A DNA stretch of 64,000 nucleotides from Burkholderiales bacterium (GCA_947451035.1 CANFXR010000001.1:1-64000), one strand, 5' to 3'. Counted from the first letter of the stretch, positions 8,719 through 19,320 are shown. Numbers and translations are program-made. Notes: generated by a model from the letters alone, not told the origin.

Positions 8719-9579
8719 TCAGGGGGGCGAGGGGCTTTGCACCGTGGTTTCGAGGCCGTCCTCGCGGGTGAAGCGAAAGCGCGAGGTGACCACCATCTGG
8801 TCGAACTCGGCGCGCATCCTGTGCGAAAACGCGCCGAAGGGCCCGGCGGCTCGAACGATCGCGATCGCCTGCCGGTCGAGCACCGGCGAGTTTGACGGGC
8901 GCACGACCTCGGTGTCGATCACGCGGCCCGCGGCGTCGATCGTCACGTTCATCGTCAGTTCGCCGTACAGCTTTTGTCCGCCCTGCTCGGGGAAATGGCT
9001 GGTGCCGCGTTCCTCGATCTTGCGGCGCAACCGGTCGTAGTACTGCGCGTAGGCCGCCTCGCGGGTGGCCGGGCTGATGTAGCGCTTCTTGGGGCGGGCA
9101 TTTTCCTCGTTGACGCGTTTTTCGATCTGCGCGAGCAGCTGCACCAACTGGCGCCGGTGGTCTTCCTTGGCGCGCTCGTCGGGCGAGCCCTCGTCGTGGC
9201 TGGCATCCAACGCCGGCATCAGTGCGAGCTCGCGACGCACCTGCGTGAGCAACTCCTGCTGCGTTTGCTGCAGTTGCTCGATCTGCTTGCGCGAGGTTTC
9301 CTCGGCGTCGCCGATCTCGGTGCGAGTCGATGCCAGCAGCGGCGAGGTGGCCCGTCCGCTTTCGGCTTCGCCGCCGCCAGCCAGCGCGACTTGCGCGACG
9401 GCCTGCGCGCGGTCGGGCGGCGTGCTCGAGCGCGAGTTGACCAGAATCACCTCGAGCGGCGTGTCCTCGAAGATGCGGTTGAAGCGCTCGGGATCGACGA
9501 AGCGCACCGTCAGCAACGCCGCATGCACCGCCACCGAAAAGATCAGCGCAACCCCCAGCGGCGACAACTTGCCGAACAT
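8719..9579 (-). CDS. TonB/TolA-like energy-transducer protein
   Basis: The 286-residue protein has an N-terminal uncleaved membrane segment ([18 protein letters not shown]) with the histidine typical of TonB. A charged, Gln/Glu-rich periplasmic stretch, probably coiled coil, lies near 90-175, and a C-terminal TonB-type domain includes [20 protein letters not shown]. TonB-type proteins pass proton-motive-force energy from ExbBD or TolQR to outer-membrane partners. No exbBD is nearby, so the partner is unknown. Confidence 0.8.
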   Translation of the reverse strand: MFGKLSPLGVALIFSVAVHAALLTVRFVDPERFNRIFEDTPLEVILVNSRSSTPPDRAQAVAQVALAGGGEAESGRATSPLLASTRTEIGDAEETSRKQIEQLQQTQQELLTQVRRELALMPALDASHDEGSPDERAKEDHRRQLVQLLAQIEKRVNEENARPKKRYISPATREAAYAQYYDRLRRKIEERGTSHFPEQGGQKLYGELTMNVTIDAAGRVIDTEVVRPSNSPVLDRQAIAIVRAAGPFGAFSHRMRAEFDQMVVTSRFRFTREDGLETTVQSPSPP

Positions 9580-9603
9580 GCGCTCAGGTGACAGGTCGGA
9601 CGT

Positions 9604-11688
9604 TCAAGGGGCCGCCACCGCCGCCTCTGCGGTGCCTTCGGCCGTCGCGTCCTGCAAGTCGATGGCCAGTGTGAGCGGCCCGGCCGCATCGGCGCCGTCA
9701 TCGGCGGCCTCATCGGGCTCCACCGCGTCATCGGCCTCGGTGGCGGGGTCGTCGATGCGGGCGACCACGCTGGCGTGCAGGTCCAGCGTGAGCAGGTCGG
9801 TGCCGGTGAGGCGCACGCGCACTCGGGCACCGCGCGGCAAGGCCTCGGCGCCGATCGCGCGAAATACCAGCGGCAGCGTGTCGGCGCGCACCAGACCATC
9901 CTTCATCACCGCGGCGTCAAGCTCGGCGATGCCTTCTTGCGCCAGGTGCTTGAGCGTCCAGTAGCGCTCGATCGCCGACTGAAAGCCGTTGTAGGCGCTG
10001 TAGGCGGCCTCGAAGCCCGAGATGATCGCGAACAGTGCGGTGTCCTTGGGCTTGAACGGCGCGGCCAGCGCGGCGGTGCGCCCGTGCCGCACGCAGGCAA
10101 TGATCTGCCACTGGTTGACCAGATCGACGTAGCGCCGCAGCGGCGAGGTGGCCCAGGTGTATTGCGCGACGCCCATGCCGGCGTGCGGCGCCGGCCGCGT
10201 GCCCATGCGCACCTTGACGCCGGGCGCCATGCTGGCCTGGCTGCGGTAGATGCCGGGCACGCCGTTGTTGGCGATCCAGCCGCCCCAGGTGCTGTTGGCC
10301 AGGATCATGGCCTCGGCCACGATCAGATCGAGCGATGAGCCGCGAGCACGCGTGCTGATGAGCACGCGCTCGTCGCCGCGCGGCGAATCTGCAGGCTCGG
10401 TGCCTTCGGCGGCTTCCAGCCGGAAGTTGTAGTCGGGCCGGTTGAAGTTTTCGGGCTTGCCGCGCAGCACCTCGCGGCCGGCCTTCAGGTGGCGCGCCAG
10501 CCGGTAGGCGAATGCCAGTTCGGGGGCGAATTCATAGTCGGCCGGCTGCTCGCCGGTCAGCGTGGCTTCGGTGATCACGCCGTCGAGCTGGTCGTGCCTC
10601 AGGTTGGCGGCGATCGGCACCCGGTCGAGCCGGGTTTCGCTGGCGGTGACTTCCAGCGTGGCTTCGTCCATCGTCACGTACAGCGACACGGCGGGGCACT
10701 CACGCCCGGCCATCAGCGTGTAGACCTGCACCACGTCGTCGGGCAGCATGGTCAGCTTGTGGCCCGGCATGTAGACCGTGGAAAAACGATCGCGCGCCAG
10801 CTTGTCGACCGCACTGTCGGGCGAGATGGCCAGCGCCGGTGCGGCGATGTGCACGCCAAACACCACGGTGCCGCTGCCCAGCCCCTGCACCGACAACGCA
10901 TCGTCGATCTCGGTGGTTTGCGAATCGTCGATCGAAAACGCCCGTACCGGGGCCAGTTCGAGCGCTTCCTTGATGGCAGGGGCTTCGAGCGGCGCAAAGC
11001 CCGTGCCCTTGGGGAAGTGCTCGAACAAGAAGCGCTTCCAGTGGAACTGGTACGGCGAGTCGATGGCGCCGGCGCCAGTCAGCAAGTCCAGCGGCGCCTT
11101 GTGCGAGCGCCGGGCCGCTTCGACCACCGCCTTGTACTCGGGGCCGTTCTTGTCGGGCTTGAAAAGAATCTTGTAGAGCTGCTCGCGCACCGGTGCCGGG
11201 CACACGCCGGCGGTGAGTTCGACCGCCCAGGCTTCGATCTGCGCGACTTGCTGCTTCTTGCGCTCGATGCCCAGCAGCGCGGCCTTCACGGTTTCTTCGG
11301 GCGCTTTCTTGAAGCTGCCCTTGCCGAGCCGGCGAAAGTAGTGCGGCGCCTCGAACAGGCGAAACAGCGAGGCGGTCTGCTGCACGAGGCCCGCCTTGGC
11401 GTCGAAGTAGTCGCGGGCCAGATCGGCGAAGCTGAATTCGCCTTCGGGGGCGAATTCCCAGGCCAGGTCGAGATCGATCTCGCGCGCCAGCGTCTGGGCC
11501 TCGGCCACCAGTTCGGCCGGTTGCGGCTTGTCGAACTTGAGCATCACGTTGGTCGACTTGACCTTCACGCGCTTGCCGGAATCGAGTTCGACCTGCATCG
11601 AACTGTCGGCTTCGGACATCACTCGTCCGGCGTGGAACTTTCCTGCTTCTTCATAGAGGGCGTACATAGGCGAGGAATTGTCGTCCAT
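9604..11688 (-). CDS. RNase II-family (RNB) 3'-5' exoribonuclease
   Basis: The 694-residue protein starts with a small beta domain (HAGRVMSEADSSMQVE). It carries an RNB catalytic domain whose acidic cluster reads DDSQTTEIDDAL near residues 250-262, followed by the LTMLPDDVVQVYTL region and RSQASMAPGVKVRMGTRPAP. RNB enzymes degrade RNA from the 3' end. One catalytic aspartate expected from the RNase II signature appears as Glu (TEIDD), a variant I believe is usual for this subgroup. The ATG at 11688 has a GGGG-type ribosome site; the alternative ATG at 11667 lacks one. Confidence 0.85.
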   Translation of the reverse strand: MDDNSSPMYALYEEAGKFHAGRVMSEADSSMQVELDSGKRVKVKSTNVMLKFDKPQPAELVAEAQTLAREIDLDLAWEFAPEGEFSFADLARDYFDAKAGLVQQTASLFRLFEAPHYFRRLGKGSFKKAPEETVKAALLGIERKKQQVAQIEAWAVELTAGVCPAPVREQLYKILFKPDKNGPEYKAVVEAARRSHKAPLDLLTGAGAIDSPYQFHWKRFLFEHFPKGTGFAPLEAPAIKEALELAPVRAFSIDDSQTTEIDDALSVQGLGSGTVVFGVHIAAPALAISPDSAVDKLARDRFSTVYMPGHKLTMLPDDVVQVYTLMAGRECPAVSLYVTMDEATLEVTASETRLDRVPIAANLRHDQLDGVITEATLTGEQPADYEFAPELAFAYRLARHLKAGREVLRGKPENFNRPDYNFRLEAAEGTEPADSPRGDERVLISTRARGSSLDLIVAEAMILANSTWGGWIANNGVPGIYRSQASMAPGVKVRMGTRPAPHAGMGVAQYTWATSPLRRYVDLVNQWQIIACVRHGRTAALAAPFKPKDTALFAIISGFEAAYSAYNGFQSAIERYWTLKHLAQEGIAELDAAVMKDGLVRADTLPLVFRAIGAEALPRGARVRVRLTGTDLLTLDLHASVVARIDDPATEADDAVEPDEAADDGADAAGPLTLAIDLQDATAEGTAEAAVAAP

Positions 11689-11723
11689 GCCCCAGCTGCA
11701 GCCGGCTGGCGGGGCCTTTGGCG

Positions 11724-12266
11724 TCAAGTCGAGACGAGGCCGGGAAACACCCACAGCAGCGCCGCGGTCATCGTCACGTAGCGGGCGAACTTGCCGATTG
11801 CCATGTAGCCCACGCAGGGCCAGAACGGCAGCTTCAGCCATCCCGCCACCGAGCACAGCGGGTCGCCCACGATCGGCAGCCACGACAGCAGGCAGGCCTT
11901 GGGCCCGTAGCGCTCCAGCCAGCGCGCCGCCTTGCGGTGCGAGCTGGCGGGGTCCGGTGTTGCGGCTGCCGCACCGCCGGCATGTGCCTCGCGCTGGGCC
12001 TGCAGCCTGCGCACGGCATGGCCCGCGCCCAGCCCCATCCACCAGCTCAGCATGCCGCCCAGCGTGTTGCCCGCGGTGGCCACCAGCACGGCCGGCCAGA
12101 ACAGGTGAGGGTTGAGCTTGACCAGCGCGAACACCGCCGGCTCGGAGCCCAGAGGCAGCAGCGTGGCCGAGATGAACGACACCACGAACAAGGTGCTCAG
12201 ACCGACTTCCGGCAGGGCCAGAGTGACCATCAACCACGCCAGCAACGACTGCATCCAAGCTTCCAT
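11724..12266 (-). CDS. VTT-domain (YqaA/DedA-like) inner-membrane protein
   Basis: The 180-residue protein has several hydrophobic segments and the SNARE-associated/VTT signature: FISATLLPLGSEPAV near the start, an NTLGGMLSWWMG re-entrant region, and a C-terminal WLPIVGDPLCSVAGWL loop. VTT proteins are thought to move lipids across membranes; the substrate is unknown for the YqaA group. ATG at 12266 is used; ATG at 12254 is an alternative. It diverges from dusB and is followed by the RNB gene. Confidence 0.82.
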   Translation of the reverse strand: MEAWMQSLLAWLMVTLALPEVGLSTLFVVSFISATLLPLGSEPAVFALVKLNPHLFWPAVLVATAGNTLGGMLSWWMGLGAGHAVRRLQAQREAHAGGAAAATPDPASSHRKAARWLERYGPKACLLSWLPIVGDPLCSVAGWLKLPFWPCVGYMAIGKFARYVTMTAALLWVFPGLVST

Positions 12267-12319
12267 CTCAGGGATTATCAGGATGCATTCAGGCGTCCCG
12301 CTGGGGCGAAACCCGACGC

Positions 12320-12325
12320 TATACT
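12320..12325 (+). promoter_or_regulatory. Candidate -10 box for the dusB-fis operon
   Basis: TATACT lies 37 bases before the dusB ATG within the divergent gap 12267-12362. No good -35 hexamer is present 17 bases upstream. A pyrimidine run and TTTTTAA follow, as expected for a transcript leader. Confidence 0.45.
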
Positions 12326-12362
12326 CTGCCTCCTTTTTAAGCAGATGCGGCCCCTCCATCCC

Positions 12363-13463
12363 ATGAACATCGGCCACATCCCGCTGACAAACAACCTGTT
12401 TGTCGCGCCGATGGCGGGGGTCACCGACCGGCCGTTCCGGCAGTGGTGCAAGCGTCTGGGGGCGGGCTACGCGGTCAGCGAGATGGTCACTTCGCGCCGC
12501 GAGTTGTGGACCAGCCTGAAGACCAGCCGTCGCGCCAATCACGATGGCGAGGTCGAGCCCATCGCGGTGCAGATCGCCGGCACCGACCCGCTCATGATGG
12601 CCGAGGCCGCGGCCTACAACATCGATCGCGGCGCGCAGATCATCGACATCAACATGGGCTGTCCGGCCAAGAAGGTGTGCAATGTGTGGGCCGGCTCGGC
12701 GCTGATGCAAAACGAGCCGCTGGCGCTGGCCATCATCAGCGCGGTGGTCGCCGTGTGCGAGCCGCGCCGTGTGCCGGTCACCTTGAAGATGCGCACCGGC
12801 TGGTGCCACGACGAGCGCAATGCGCTGGTGCTGGCGCGCGCGGCCGAGAGCGCCGGCATCGCGATGGTCACGGTGCACGGGCGCACCCGCGAGCAAGGCT
12901 ACAAAGGCCTGGCCGAGTACGACACGATCGCCGCGGTGAAGGCCGCGCTGCGCATCCCGGTGGTGGCCAATGGCGACATCGACAGCCCCGAAAAGGCCCG
13001 CGAGGTGCTGCGCTACACCGGTGCCGACGCGTTGATGATCGGCCGCGCGGCGCAGGGCCGGCCGTGGATCTTCCGCGAGATCGCGCACTTTCTGGCCACC
13101 GGCGAGCACCTGCTGCCCACACCGGTGGCGCAGGCGCGGCAGTGGCTGCTCGAGCACTTGCTCGACCACTACAGCCTGTACGGCGAGCGTGCCGGCGTGC
13201 GCACCGCGCGCAAGCACATCGGCTGGGCGGTGCGCTCGCTGCCGGGCGGCGAAGCGTTTCGCACCGGGATGAACCGGCTCGAGACTTGCAAGGAACAGAT
13301 TCGGGCGGTGGGCGACTTCCTCGACGAACTGGCCGATCGCCAGCCGCTGTGGCCGGCGATCGCCCCCGGGTCAGCCCAGGAACGGGCCGCCACCATCGCT
13401 TCAACGCCCTGCGATGCCCCCATCGCCGCCGCCAACCACGCTTCCATTCGATTGACAGCATGA
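12363..13463 (+). CDS. dusB: tRNA-dihydrouridine synthase B
   Basis: DusB uses FMN to reduce specific uridines in tRNA to dihydrouridine. The 366-residue product has APMAGVTDRPFR at the N-terminus, the catalytic cysteine in INMGCPAKKV (Cys100), HGRTREQGYKG and the phosphate-binding GADALMIGRAAQGRPW. The C-terminus is about 30 residues longer than typical and low in order. The ATG at 12363 fits family starts; upstream in-frame sequence is noncoding. The stop overlaps the fis start as ATGA, matching the classic dusB-fis operon. Confidence 0.95.
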   Translation: MNIGHIPLTNNLFVAPMAGVTDRPFRQWCKRLGAGYAVSEMVTSRRELWTSLKTSRRANHDGEVEPIAVQIAGTDPLMMAEAAAYNIDRGAQIIDINMGCPAKKVCNVWAGSALMQNEPLALAIISAVVAVCEPRRVPVTLKMRTGWCHDERNALVLARAAESAGIAMVTVHGRTREQGYKGLAEYDTIAAVKAALRIPVVANGDIDSPEKAREVLRYTGADALMIGRAAQGRPWIFREIAHFLATGEHLLPTPVAQARQWLLEHLLDHYSLYGERAGVRTARKHIGWAVRSLPGGEAFRTGMNRLETCKEQIRAVGDFLDELADRQPLWPAIAPGSAQERAATIASTPCDAPIAAANHASIRLTA

Positions 13464-13699
13464 GCACCAAGCGACAAATAGAAGACTGCGTACGGGACCG
13501 CTTGGAGGACTACTTCACCGACCTGGACGGCATCGAGCCGGCGGCGATGTACGACATGATCCTCAAGGTGGTCGAGCGCCCGCTGCTCGATGTCGTCATG
13601 AAGCACGCCGACCAGAACCAGAGCCGCGCCGCCGAGTGGCTGGGCATCAACCGCAACACGCTGCGCCGCAAACTCCTCGAGCACAAACTGCTCGACTGA
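13460..13699 (+). CDS. fis: DNA-binding protein Fis
   Basis: Fis is a small dimeric nucleoid protein that bends DNA and activates rRNA and tRNA promoters. The 79-residue protein is shorter than enteric Fis (98) at the N-terminus, as usual in betaproteobacteria. It ends in the helix-turn-helix RAAEWLGINRNTLRRKL. It is translationally coupled to dusB by a four-base overlap. Confidence 0.94.
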   Translation: MSTKRQIEDCVRDRLEDYFTDLDGIEPAAMYDMILKVVERPLLDVVMKHADQNQSRAAEWLGINRNTLRRKLLEHKLLD

Positions 13700-13783
13700 A
13701 CCGGCGTCAGGTGAAGGCGGCGGCGCTGCCTTCGTCTGGTGTCTTCTTTGAACGCTTTCCCCGATCACTTTTCAGGATCTTCC

Positions 13784-15388
13784 ATGCACGCGCTCCTCTC
13801 CGTATCCGACAAGACCGGTGTCCTTGAATTCGCCCGCGGGCTGGCCGCGCTGGGCTTCAAGCTGCTGTCGACCGGCGGCACCGCCAAGCTGCTCGCCGAT
13901 GGCGGCCTGGCGGTCACCGAGGTGGCCGACCACACCGGGTTCCCCGAGATGCTCGACGGCCGCGTGAAGACGCTGCACCCGAAGATCCACGGCGGCTTGC
14001 TCGCGCGCCGTGACCTGCCCGAGCACCGCGCCGCGCTCACCGAGCACGGCATCGACACCATCGACTTGCTGGTGGTCAACCTGTATCCGTTCGAGGCCAC
14101 GGTGGCCAAGGCCGGCTGCACGCTCGAAGACGCGATCGAGAACATCGACATCGGCGGCCCGGCCATGGTGCGTTCGGCGGCCAAGAACTGGGAGCATGTG
14201 GCGGTGCTGACCGACGCGGCGCAATACGCCGGCGTGCTGGCCGAGTTGCAAGCCCATGGCTCGGTGCAGCGCTGCACGCGCTTTACGCTGGCGGTGGCGG
14301 CCTTCAACCGCATCTCGAACTACGACGCGGCGATCAGCGATCACCTGTCGTCGCTGACGCTGGCCGTCGAAGGCGAGCCCACGCGCAGCGCGTACCCGGC
14401 GCAAAGCAACCAGCGCTTCGTCAAGTTGCAAGACCTGCGCTACGGCGAGAACCCGCACCAGAGCGCCGCTTTCTACCGCGACTTGAATCCGGCGCCCGGC
14501 TCGCTGGTCACTGCCGTGCAGCTGCAGGGCAAGGAGCTGTCGTACAACAACATCGCCGATGCCGATGCCGCCTGGGAATGCGTCAAGTCGTTCGGCCCGG
14601 ACGACGCGGCCGCGGCCTGCGTGATCGTCAAGCACGCCAACCCGTGCGGCGTGGCGCTCGCGGCCAGCGCCGCCGAGGCCTACGCGCAGGCCTTCAAGAC
14701 CGACCCGACCTCGGCCTTCGGCGGGATCATTGCCTTCAACGTCGAGGTCGATGCCGAAGCCGCCCGGCGCGTGGCGGCTCAATTCCTCGAAGTGCTGATC
14801 GCCCCGTCGTACACCGCCGAGGCGCTGGCCGTGCTGGCGGCCAAGACGGCCACGCGCGTGCTGCGCATCCCGCTGGCCGGTGTGGACCGCGCCGGTGCCA
14901 CCGCCTGGTCGCGTGGGCGCAACCTGCAAGACATCAAGCGCGTGGGCTCCGGGCTGCTGATCCAGGGCGCCGATGACCACGAGGTGCTGCGCAGCGAGCT
15001 CAAGGTGGTCACCCGCTTGCAGCCGACCGAAGCGCAATGGGTCGATCTGCTGTTCGCGTGGAAGGTCGCCAAGTACGTCAAGAGCAACGCCATCGTGTTT
15101 TGCGGCGGTGCCATGACGCTGGGCGTCGGGGCCGGGCAGATGAGCCGCATTGATTCGGCCCGCATTGCCAGCATCAAGGCCGCCAACGCCGGACTGACGC
15201 TGGCCGGCTCGGCGGTGGCCAGCGATGCGTTCTTCCCGTTCCGTGACGGCCTTGATGTGGTGTGCGACGCGGGGGCGACTTCGGTCATTCACCCCGGCGG
15301 CTCGGTGCGCGACGGCGAGGTGATCGCCGCGGCCGACGAGCGCGGCATTGCCATGGTGCTCACCGGGGTGAGGCATTTCCGGCATTGA
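13784..15388 (+). CDS. purH: Bifunctional AICAR formyltransferase / IMP cyclohydrolase
   Basis: PurH catalyses the last two steps of de novo purine synthesis, AICAR to FAICAR to IMP. The 534-residue protein has the MGS-like cyclohydrolase domain ([28 protein letters not shown]) in the first 200 residues and the transformylase domain after it ([39 protein letters not shown]). A GTG at 13739 is in frame, but the ATG at 13784 matches the family and has AGGA seven bases before it. The dusB-fis-purH-ruvC order is conserved in betaproteobacteria. Confidence 0.96.
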   Translation: MHALLSVSDKTGVLEFARGLAALGFKLLSTGGTAKLLADGGLAVTEVADHTGFPEMLDGRVKTLHPKIHGGLLARRDLPEHRAALTEHGIDTIDLLVVNLYPFEATVAKAGCTLEDAIENIDIGGPAMVRSAAKNWEHVAVLTDAAQYAGVLAELQAHGSVQRCTRFTLAVAAFNRISNYDAAISDHLSSLTLAVEGEPTRSAYPAQSNQRFVKLQDLRYGENPHQSAAFYRDLNPAPGSLVTAVQLQGKELSYNNIADADAAWECVKSFGPDDAAAACVIVKHANPCGVALAASAAEAYAQAFKTDPTSAFGGIIAFNVEVDAEAARRVAAQFLEVLIAPSYTAEALAVLAAKTATRVLRIPLAGVDRAGATAWSRGRNLQDIKRVGSGLLIQGADDHEVLRSELKVVTRLQPTEAQWVDLLFAWKVAKYVKSNAIVFCGGAMTLGVGAGQMSRIDSARIASIKAANAGLTLAGSAVASDAFFPFRDGLDVVCDAGATSVIHPGGSVRDGEVIAAADERGIAMVLTGVRHFRH

Positions 15389-15410
15389 GCCGGCGCCTCG
15401 TCACCGACCC

Positions 15411-15959
15411 ATGCGCATCCTGGGCATCGACCCCGGCCTGCGAACCACCGGCTTTGGCGTCATCGAGTCCGAGGGTGCCCGCCTGGCCTATGTGGCCAGC
15501 GGCACCATCAAGACCGACACGGTCGACATCGGGCAGCTGCCGGCGCGCCTGAAGATCATCTTCGACGGCGTGCGCGAGGTGAGCGCACGCTATGCGCCAG
15601 ACTGTGCGGCGGTCGAGATCGTCTTCGTCAACGTCAACCCGCAGTCGACCCTGCTGCTGGGTCAGGCGCGCGGTGCGGCCATCACCGCGCTGGTCAGCGC
15701 CGGGCTGGAGGTTTCCGAGTACACCGCGCTGCAGATGAAAAAAGCCACCGTGGGCCACGGCCACGCCCGCAAGGAGCAGGTGCAAGAGATGGTGATGCGG
15801 CTGCTGGCGCTGCCCGGCTTGCCCGGCAAGGATGCGGCCGACGCGCTGGGCCTGGCGATCTGCCACGCCCACGCGGGCGCCTCGTTTGCCGCCATGGCCA
15901 AAGGCGCGACGCTGGCACGTCGCTCGCACGCGCAGTTCAAGGGCGGACGCACCTACTGA
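15411..15959 (+). CDS. ruvC: Holliday junction endonuclease RuvC
   Basis: RuvC cuts Holliday junctions made by homologous recombination, working with RuvAB. The 182-residue length is normal. The four catalytic acidic residues are visible: Asp7 (GIDPGLR), Glu69 (AVEIVF), and Asp141 and Asp144 ([13 protein letters not shown]). It follows purH by 22 bases. The ruvAB genes are not in the window. Confidence 0.95.
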   Translation: MRILGIDPGLRTTGFGVIESEGARLAYVASGTIKTDTVDIGQLPARLKIIFDGVREVSARYAPDCAAVEIVFVNVNPQSTLLLGQARGAAITALVSAGLEVSEYTALQMKKATVGHGHARKEQVQEMVMRLLALPGLPGKDAADALGLAICHAHAGASFAAMAKGATLARRSHAQFKGGRTY

Positions 15960-16024
15960 GCCTCGCGCTCAGCGCAGACAGTCCGGCGCCTACAATTTTT
16001 CCGAGAGCAACGAAAGCCGAACCG

Positions 16025-16957
16025 ATGAATCCTGAGCCGCCCCCCGTCAACGATCCCACCGAGTCGACGGTCGATCTGACCCATGTGTCGCCACGCGACA
16101 AGGCCGAAATCCTGGCGCAGGCGCTGCCCTATATCCGCAAGTTCCACGGCAAGACCATCGTGATCAAGTACGGCGGCAACGCGATGACCGACCCCGCGCT
16201 GCAGCAGGACTTTGCCGAGGACGTGGTGCTGCTCAAGCTGGTGGGCATGAACCCGGTGGTGGTGCACGGCGGCGGCCCGCAGATCGAGGACGCGCTGGCC
16301 AAGATCGGCAAGAAGGGCACCTTCATCCAGGGCATGCGGGTGACCGACGACGAGACGATGGAAGTGGTCGAATGGGTGCTCGCCGGCCAGGTGCAGCAAG
16401 ACATCGTCGGCCTGATCAACGTGGCCGGCGGCAAGGCCGTGGGCCTGACCGGGCGCGACGGTGGCCTGATCCGCGCGCGCAAGCTGCGCATGCACGACCT
16501 CAACGACCCCACCAAGGAATACGACGTGGGGCAGGTCGGCGAGATCGAGTCGATCGACCCGAGCGTGGTCAAGGCGCTGCAGGACGACCAGTTCATTCCC
16601 GTCATCTCGCCGCTGGGCTTCGGTGCCAACAACGAGAACTACAACATCAACGCCGACGTGGTGGCCGGCAAGCTCGCCGAGGTGCTCAAGGCCGAAAAGC
16701 TGATGATGCTCACCAACATCCCCGGCGTGCTCGACAAGAACGGACAGTTGCTGACCAACCTGACCGCGCGCGAGATCGACGAGCTGTTCGCCGACGGCAC
16801 CATCAGCGGCGGTATGCTGCCCAAGATCGCCAGCGCGCTCGATGCGGCCAAGAACGGCGTCAACACGGTGCACATCATCGACGGGCGCGTGCCGCACGCG
16901 ATGCTGCTCGAGGTGCTGACCGAGCAGGCCTACGGCACGATGATCCGCTCGCATTGA
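16025..16957 (+). CDS. argB: Acetylglutamate kinase
   Basis: ArgB phosphorylates N-acetylglutamate, step two of arginine synthesis. The 310-residue protein carries the family motifs [27 protein letters not shown] and the C-terminal GGMLPKI. The argJ gene of the same pathway lies at 38.2 kb. The stop codon overlaps the TTG start of the next gene by four bases (TTGA). Confidence 0.95.
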   Translation: MNPEPPPVNDPTESTVDLTHVSPRDKAEILAQALPYIRKFHGKTIVIKYGGNAMTDPALQQDFAEDVVLLKLVGMNPVVVHGGGPQIEDALAKIGKKGTFIQGMRVTDDETMEVVEWVLAGQVQQDIVGLINVAGGKAVGLTGRDGGLIRARKLRMHDLNDPTKEYDVGQVGEIESIDPSVVKALQDDQFIPVISPLGFGANNENYNINADVVAGKLAEVLKAEKLMMLTNIPGVLDKNGQLLTNLTAREIDELFADGTISGGMLPKIASALDAAKNGVNTVHIIDGRVPHAMLLEVLTEQAYGTMIRSH

Positions 16958-17628
16958 AGCCGCCCGGGCGTCGGGTCTGGCTGTTCGACCTCGACAACAC
17001 CCTGCACGACGCCAGCGCGGCGTCGTTCGCGCCGACCAACGTGGCGATGACGCAGTACATCGTCGACCACCTTGGCGTGTCGCATGAGGAGGCCGGCTCG
17101 CTGCGCCAGCACTACTGGCTGCACTACGGCGCGACGATGCTGGGGCTGGTGCGCCATCACGGCGTGAAGGCCTCGCACTTCCTCGAGACCACGCACCAGT
17201 TGCCGGGGCTGGAGTCGCGCCTGCGCACCAGCGCTCACGACCGCGCCGTGCTGCGCCGGCTTGGCGGGCGCAAGTACATCCTGACCAACGCTCCGCGCAA
17301 CTACGCGCTGCGCGTGCTCAACACGCTGCGCCTGGCGGACTGCTTCGATGGCGTGATCAGCGTCGAGGACATGCGCATGTTCGGCCACCACCGGCCCAAG
17401 CCCGATGCGCGCATGTTTCGCCACATGGCCGCGCGCTTGAAGGTGCCGCCGCACCGCTGCACGCTGGTCGAAGACACGCTCGAGCACCAGAAGTCCGCGC
17501 GCAGCGTGGGCATGCACACGGTGTGGATGCAGCGTTACTGGCCGGCCGAGGCGGGCGTTCGGCCCAGCAAAAGGCCCGCGTATGTGTGTGCCAGAATCAA
17601 ATCACTGCAGCGTTTGTTGGCGCTGTGA
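16954..17628 (+). CDS. HAD-family pyrimidine 5'-nucleotidase
   Basis: The 224-residue protein is a haloacid-dehalogenase hydrolase of the YjjG/SDT1 nucleotidase type. The nucleophile motif is [11 protein letters not shown] near residues 11-21, motif II is ILTNAP, the motif III region is RPKPDA, and motif IV is [12 protein letters not shown]. Such enzymes remove phosphate from pyrimidine or noncanonical nucleotides. I place the start at TTG 16954, inside the argB stop codon; no ATG fits before the catalytic motif. Its place between argB and slmA is common in Burkholderiales. Confidence 0.85.
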   Translation: MKPPGRRVWLFDLDNTLHDASAASFAPTNVAMTQYIVDHLGVSHEEAGSLRQHYWLHYGATMLGLVRHHGVKASHFLETTHQLPGLESRLRTSAHDRAVLRRLGGRKYILTNAPRNYALRVLNTLRLADCFDGVISVEDMRMFGHHRPKPDARMFRHMAARLKVPPHRCTLVEDTLEHQKSARSVGMHTVWMQRYWPAEAGVRPSKRPAYVCARIKSLQRLLAL

Positions 17629-17687
17629 GCGCCCTCCGACGTCCCATCGGCGGTGACTTTTGAGTCGATTTCAGTGGTGCCCACGCG

Positions 17688-18356
17688 ATGACCAACCGCC
17701 CCGACGACGCCGTGCCTGACGGCGCTCTCAACCCGCCAGTCCCCGCATCTGAATCCACCTCCACCAGCGATGCGCGCAAGCGTCCCAAGCCAGGTGAGCG
17801 GCGCGTGCAGATCCTGCAAACGCTGGCGGCCATGCTCGAGCAGCCGGGTGCCGAGCGGATCACCACCTCAGCGCTCGCGGCCCGTCTGGGTGTGAGCGAA
17901 GCCGCGCTGTACCGTCACTTCGCCAGCAAGGCGCAGATGTTCGAGGGGCTGCTCGACTTCATCGAAACCAGTGTCTTCACGCTGGTCAACCAGATCGCCG
18001 AACGTGAACCCGCCGGTGCGCAGCAAGCCCGCCGCATGGTCAGTGCGCTGCTGCAGTTCGCCGAGAAGAACCCGGGCATGGTGCGCGTGATGGTGGGCGA
18101 TGCGCTGGTGTTCGAGCACGACCGGCTCGGCGCGCGCATGGTGCAGTTCTTCGACCGCATCGAGTCGCAGTTGCGCCTCGGCCTGCGGCAAGGCGGCGAT
18201 GCGGCGGGTTCGCTCAGCGCGTCGGCCGACGCGCAGGTGCAGGCCTCGCTGCTGACCTCGTTCGCGGTCGGCCGCTTGCAGCGCTACGCGCGCTCGGGCT
18301 TCAAGCGCCAGCCCACCGAGCAGCTCGAGTCCGCGCTGCGCCTGATCGCCCTGTGA
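17688..18356 (+). CDS. slmA: Nucleoid occlusion factor SlmA (TetR family)
   Basis: SlmA binds chromosomal sites and blocks FtsZ assembly over the nucleoid. The 222-residue protein has a disordered Pro/Ser-rich N-terminus of about 35 residues. A TetR helix-turn-helix follows (ITTSALAARLGVSEAALYRHFASKAQ, near 67-92), then an all-helical C-terminal domain with FIETSVFTLVNQI. The long N-terminal tail is unlike enteric SlmA. It lies 59 bases after the HAD gene. Confidence 0.88.
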   Translation: MTNRPDDAVPDGALNPPVPASESTSTSDARKRPKPGERRVQILQTLAAMLEQPGAERITTSALAARLGVSEAALYRHFASKAQMFEGLLDFIETSVFTLVNQIAEREPAGAQQARRMVSALLQFAEKNPGMVRVMVGDALVFEHDRLGARMVQFFDRIESQLRLGLRQGGDAAGSLSASADAQVQASLLTSFAVGRLQRYARSGFKRQPTEQLESALRLIAL

Positions 18357-18396
18357 GCGTCGCGGCGCCGGGTGCGCCGCGCTGCATCCCCCTCGC

Positions 18397-18402
18397 TACA
18401 CT
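18397..18402 (+). promoter_or_regulatory. Candidate -10 box before the DUF815 ATPase
   Basis: TACACT sits in the 85-base gap after slmA, 39 bases before the ATG at 18442. It resembles the TACACT at 19779 before hisI. No clear -35 box is seen. Confidence 0.35.
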
Positions 18403-18441
18403 GCCGGCCACCCGAGCATCGCGCTGTTGCGCCCCACCTGC

Positions 18442-19320
18442 ATGTCGACCCTCCCTGACCCCTTGCTGCATCTCGTGGCGCGCGCCGAGGCGCTGTTGTC
18501 GCGCCTGGAAGCCGTGTTGCCGCACCCCCTTGTGGCGCCCGACTGGAATGCCTCGACGGCGTTTCGCTATCGCCGGCGCAACGGGGCTGCCGCGCTGGAA
18601 CCGGTGCGCCACCGCGCACCGATCCGGCTGACCGATCTGGTCGAGGTCGATGCGCAAAAGGAGCGCTTGCTGCGCAACACCGAGCAGTTCGTGGCGGGTC
18701 GCCCGGCCAACAACGTGCTGCTGACCGGCGCACGGGGCACCGGCAAGAGCTCGCTCATCAAGGCGTGCCTCAATGAATTCGCGGCTCAGGGCCTGCGCCT
18801 GATCGAAGTCGACAAGGCCGATCTGGTCGACCTGGCCGATCTGGTCGATCTGGTGGCCGAGCGGCCCGAGCGCTTCGTGGTGTACTGCGACGACCTGAGC
18901 TTTGACGAGGGCGAGCCCGGCTACAAGGCGCTGAAGTCGGTGCTCGATGGCTCGGTGTCGCAGTCGAGTGACAACGTGCTGATCTACGCCACCAGCAACC
19001 GTCGCCACCTGCTGCCCGAGTACATGGCCGAGAACCTGACCTACCAGCACAAGGAAGACGGCGAGGTGCATCCCGGCGAAGTGGTCGAGGAAAAGATCTC
19101 GCTGAGCGAACGCTTCGGCCTGTGGGTGAGCTTCTATCCGTTCACGCAGGACGAGTACCTGGCCATCGTGGCGCAGTGGCTGCACGGCTATGGCATCAGC
19201 GAGGCGGCGATTGCCGCGGCGCGTCAGGAAAGCCTGGTCTGGGCGCTCGAGCGCGGCTCGCGCTCGGGGCGTGTGGCGTTCCAGTTCGCCAAGGACTACA
19301 GCGGCAGGCACGCGGCTTGA
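18442..19320 (+). CDS. DUF815-family AAA-like ATPase
   Basis: The 292-residue cytoplasmic protein has a Walker A loop GARGTGKSS at 96-104. An LVDLADLVDLV repeat follows, then a Walker B-like FVVYCDDLSF near 145-154. A sensor region carries YATSNRRHL (ATSNRRHLLPE is typical of DUF815). It is a P-loop ATPase of the AAA+ class whose cellular role is not established. An in-frame TTG lies at 18427, but ATG 18442 is the more likely start. The stop overlaps the Nudix gene start as TTGA. Confidence 0.87.
   Translation: MSTLPDPLLHLVARAEALLSRLEAVLPHPLVAPDWNASTAFRYRRRNGAAALEPVRHRAPIRLTDLVEVDAQKERLLRNTEQFVAGRPANNVLLTGARGTGKSSLIKACLNEFAAQGLRLIEVDKADLVDLADLVDLVAERPERFVVYCDDLSFDEGEPGYKALKSVLDGSVSQSSDNVLIYATSNRRHLLPEYMAENLTYQHKEDGEVHPGEVVEEKISLSERFGLWVSFYPFTQDEYLAIVAQWLHGYGISEAAIAAARQESLVWALERGSRSGRVAFQFAKDYSGRHAA

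Noticed and set aside
13772..15385. A 537-residue frame antisense to purH
   Set aside because: No recognisable motif, and purH covers the same bases with full conservation.
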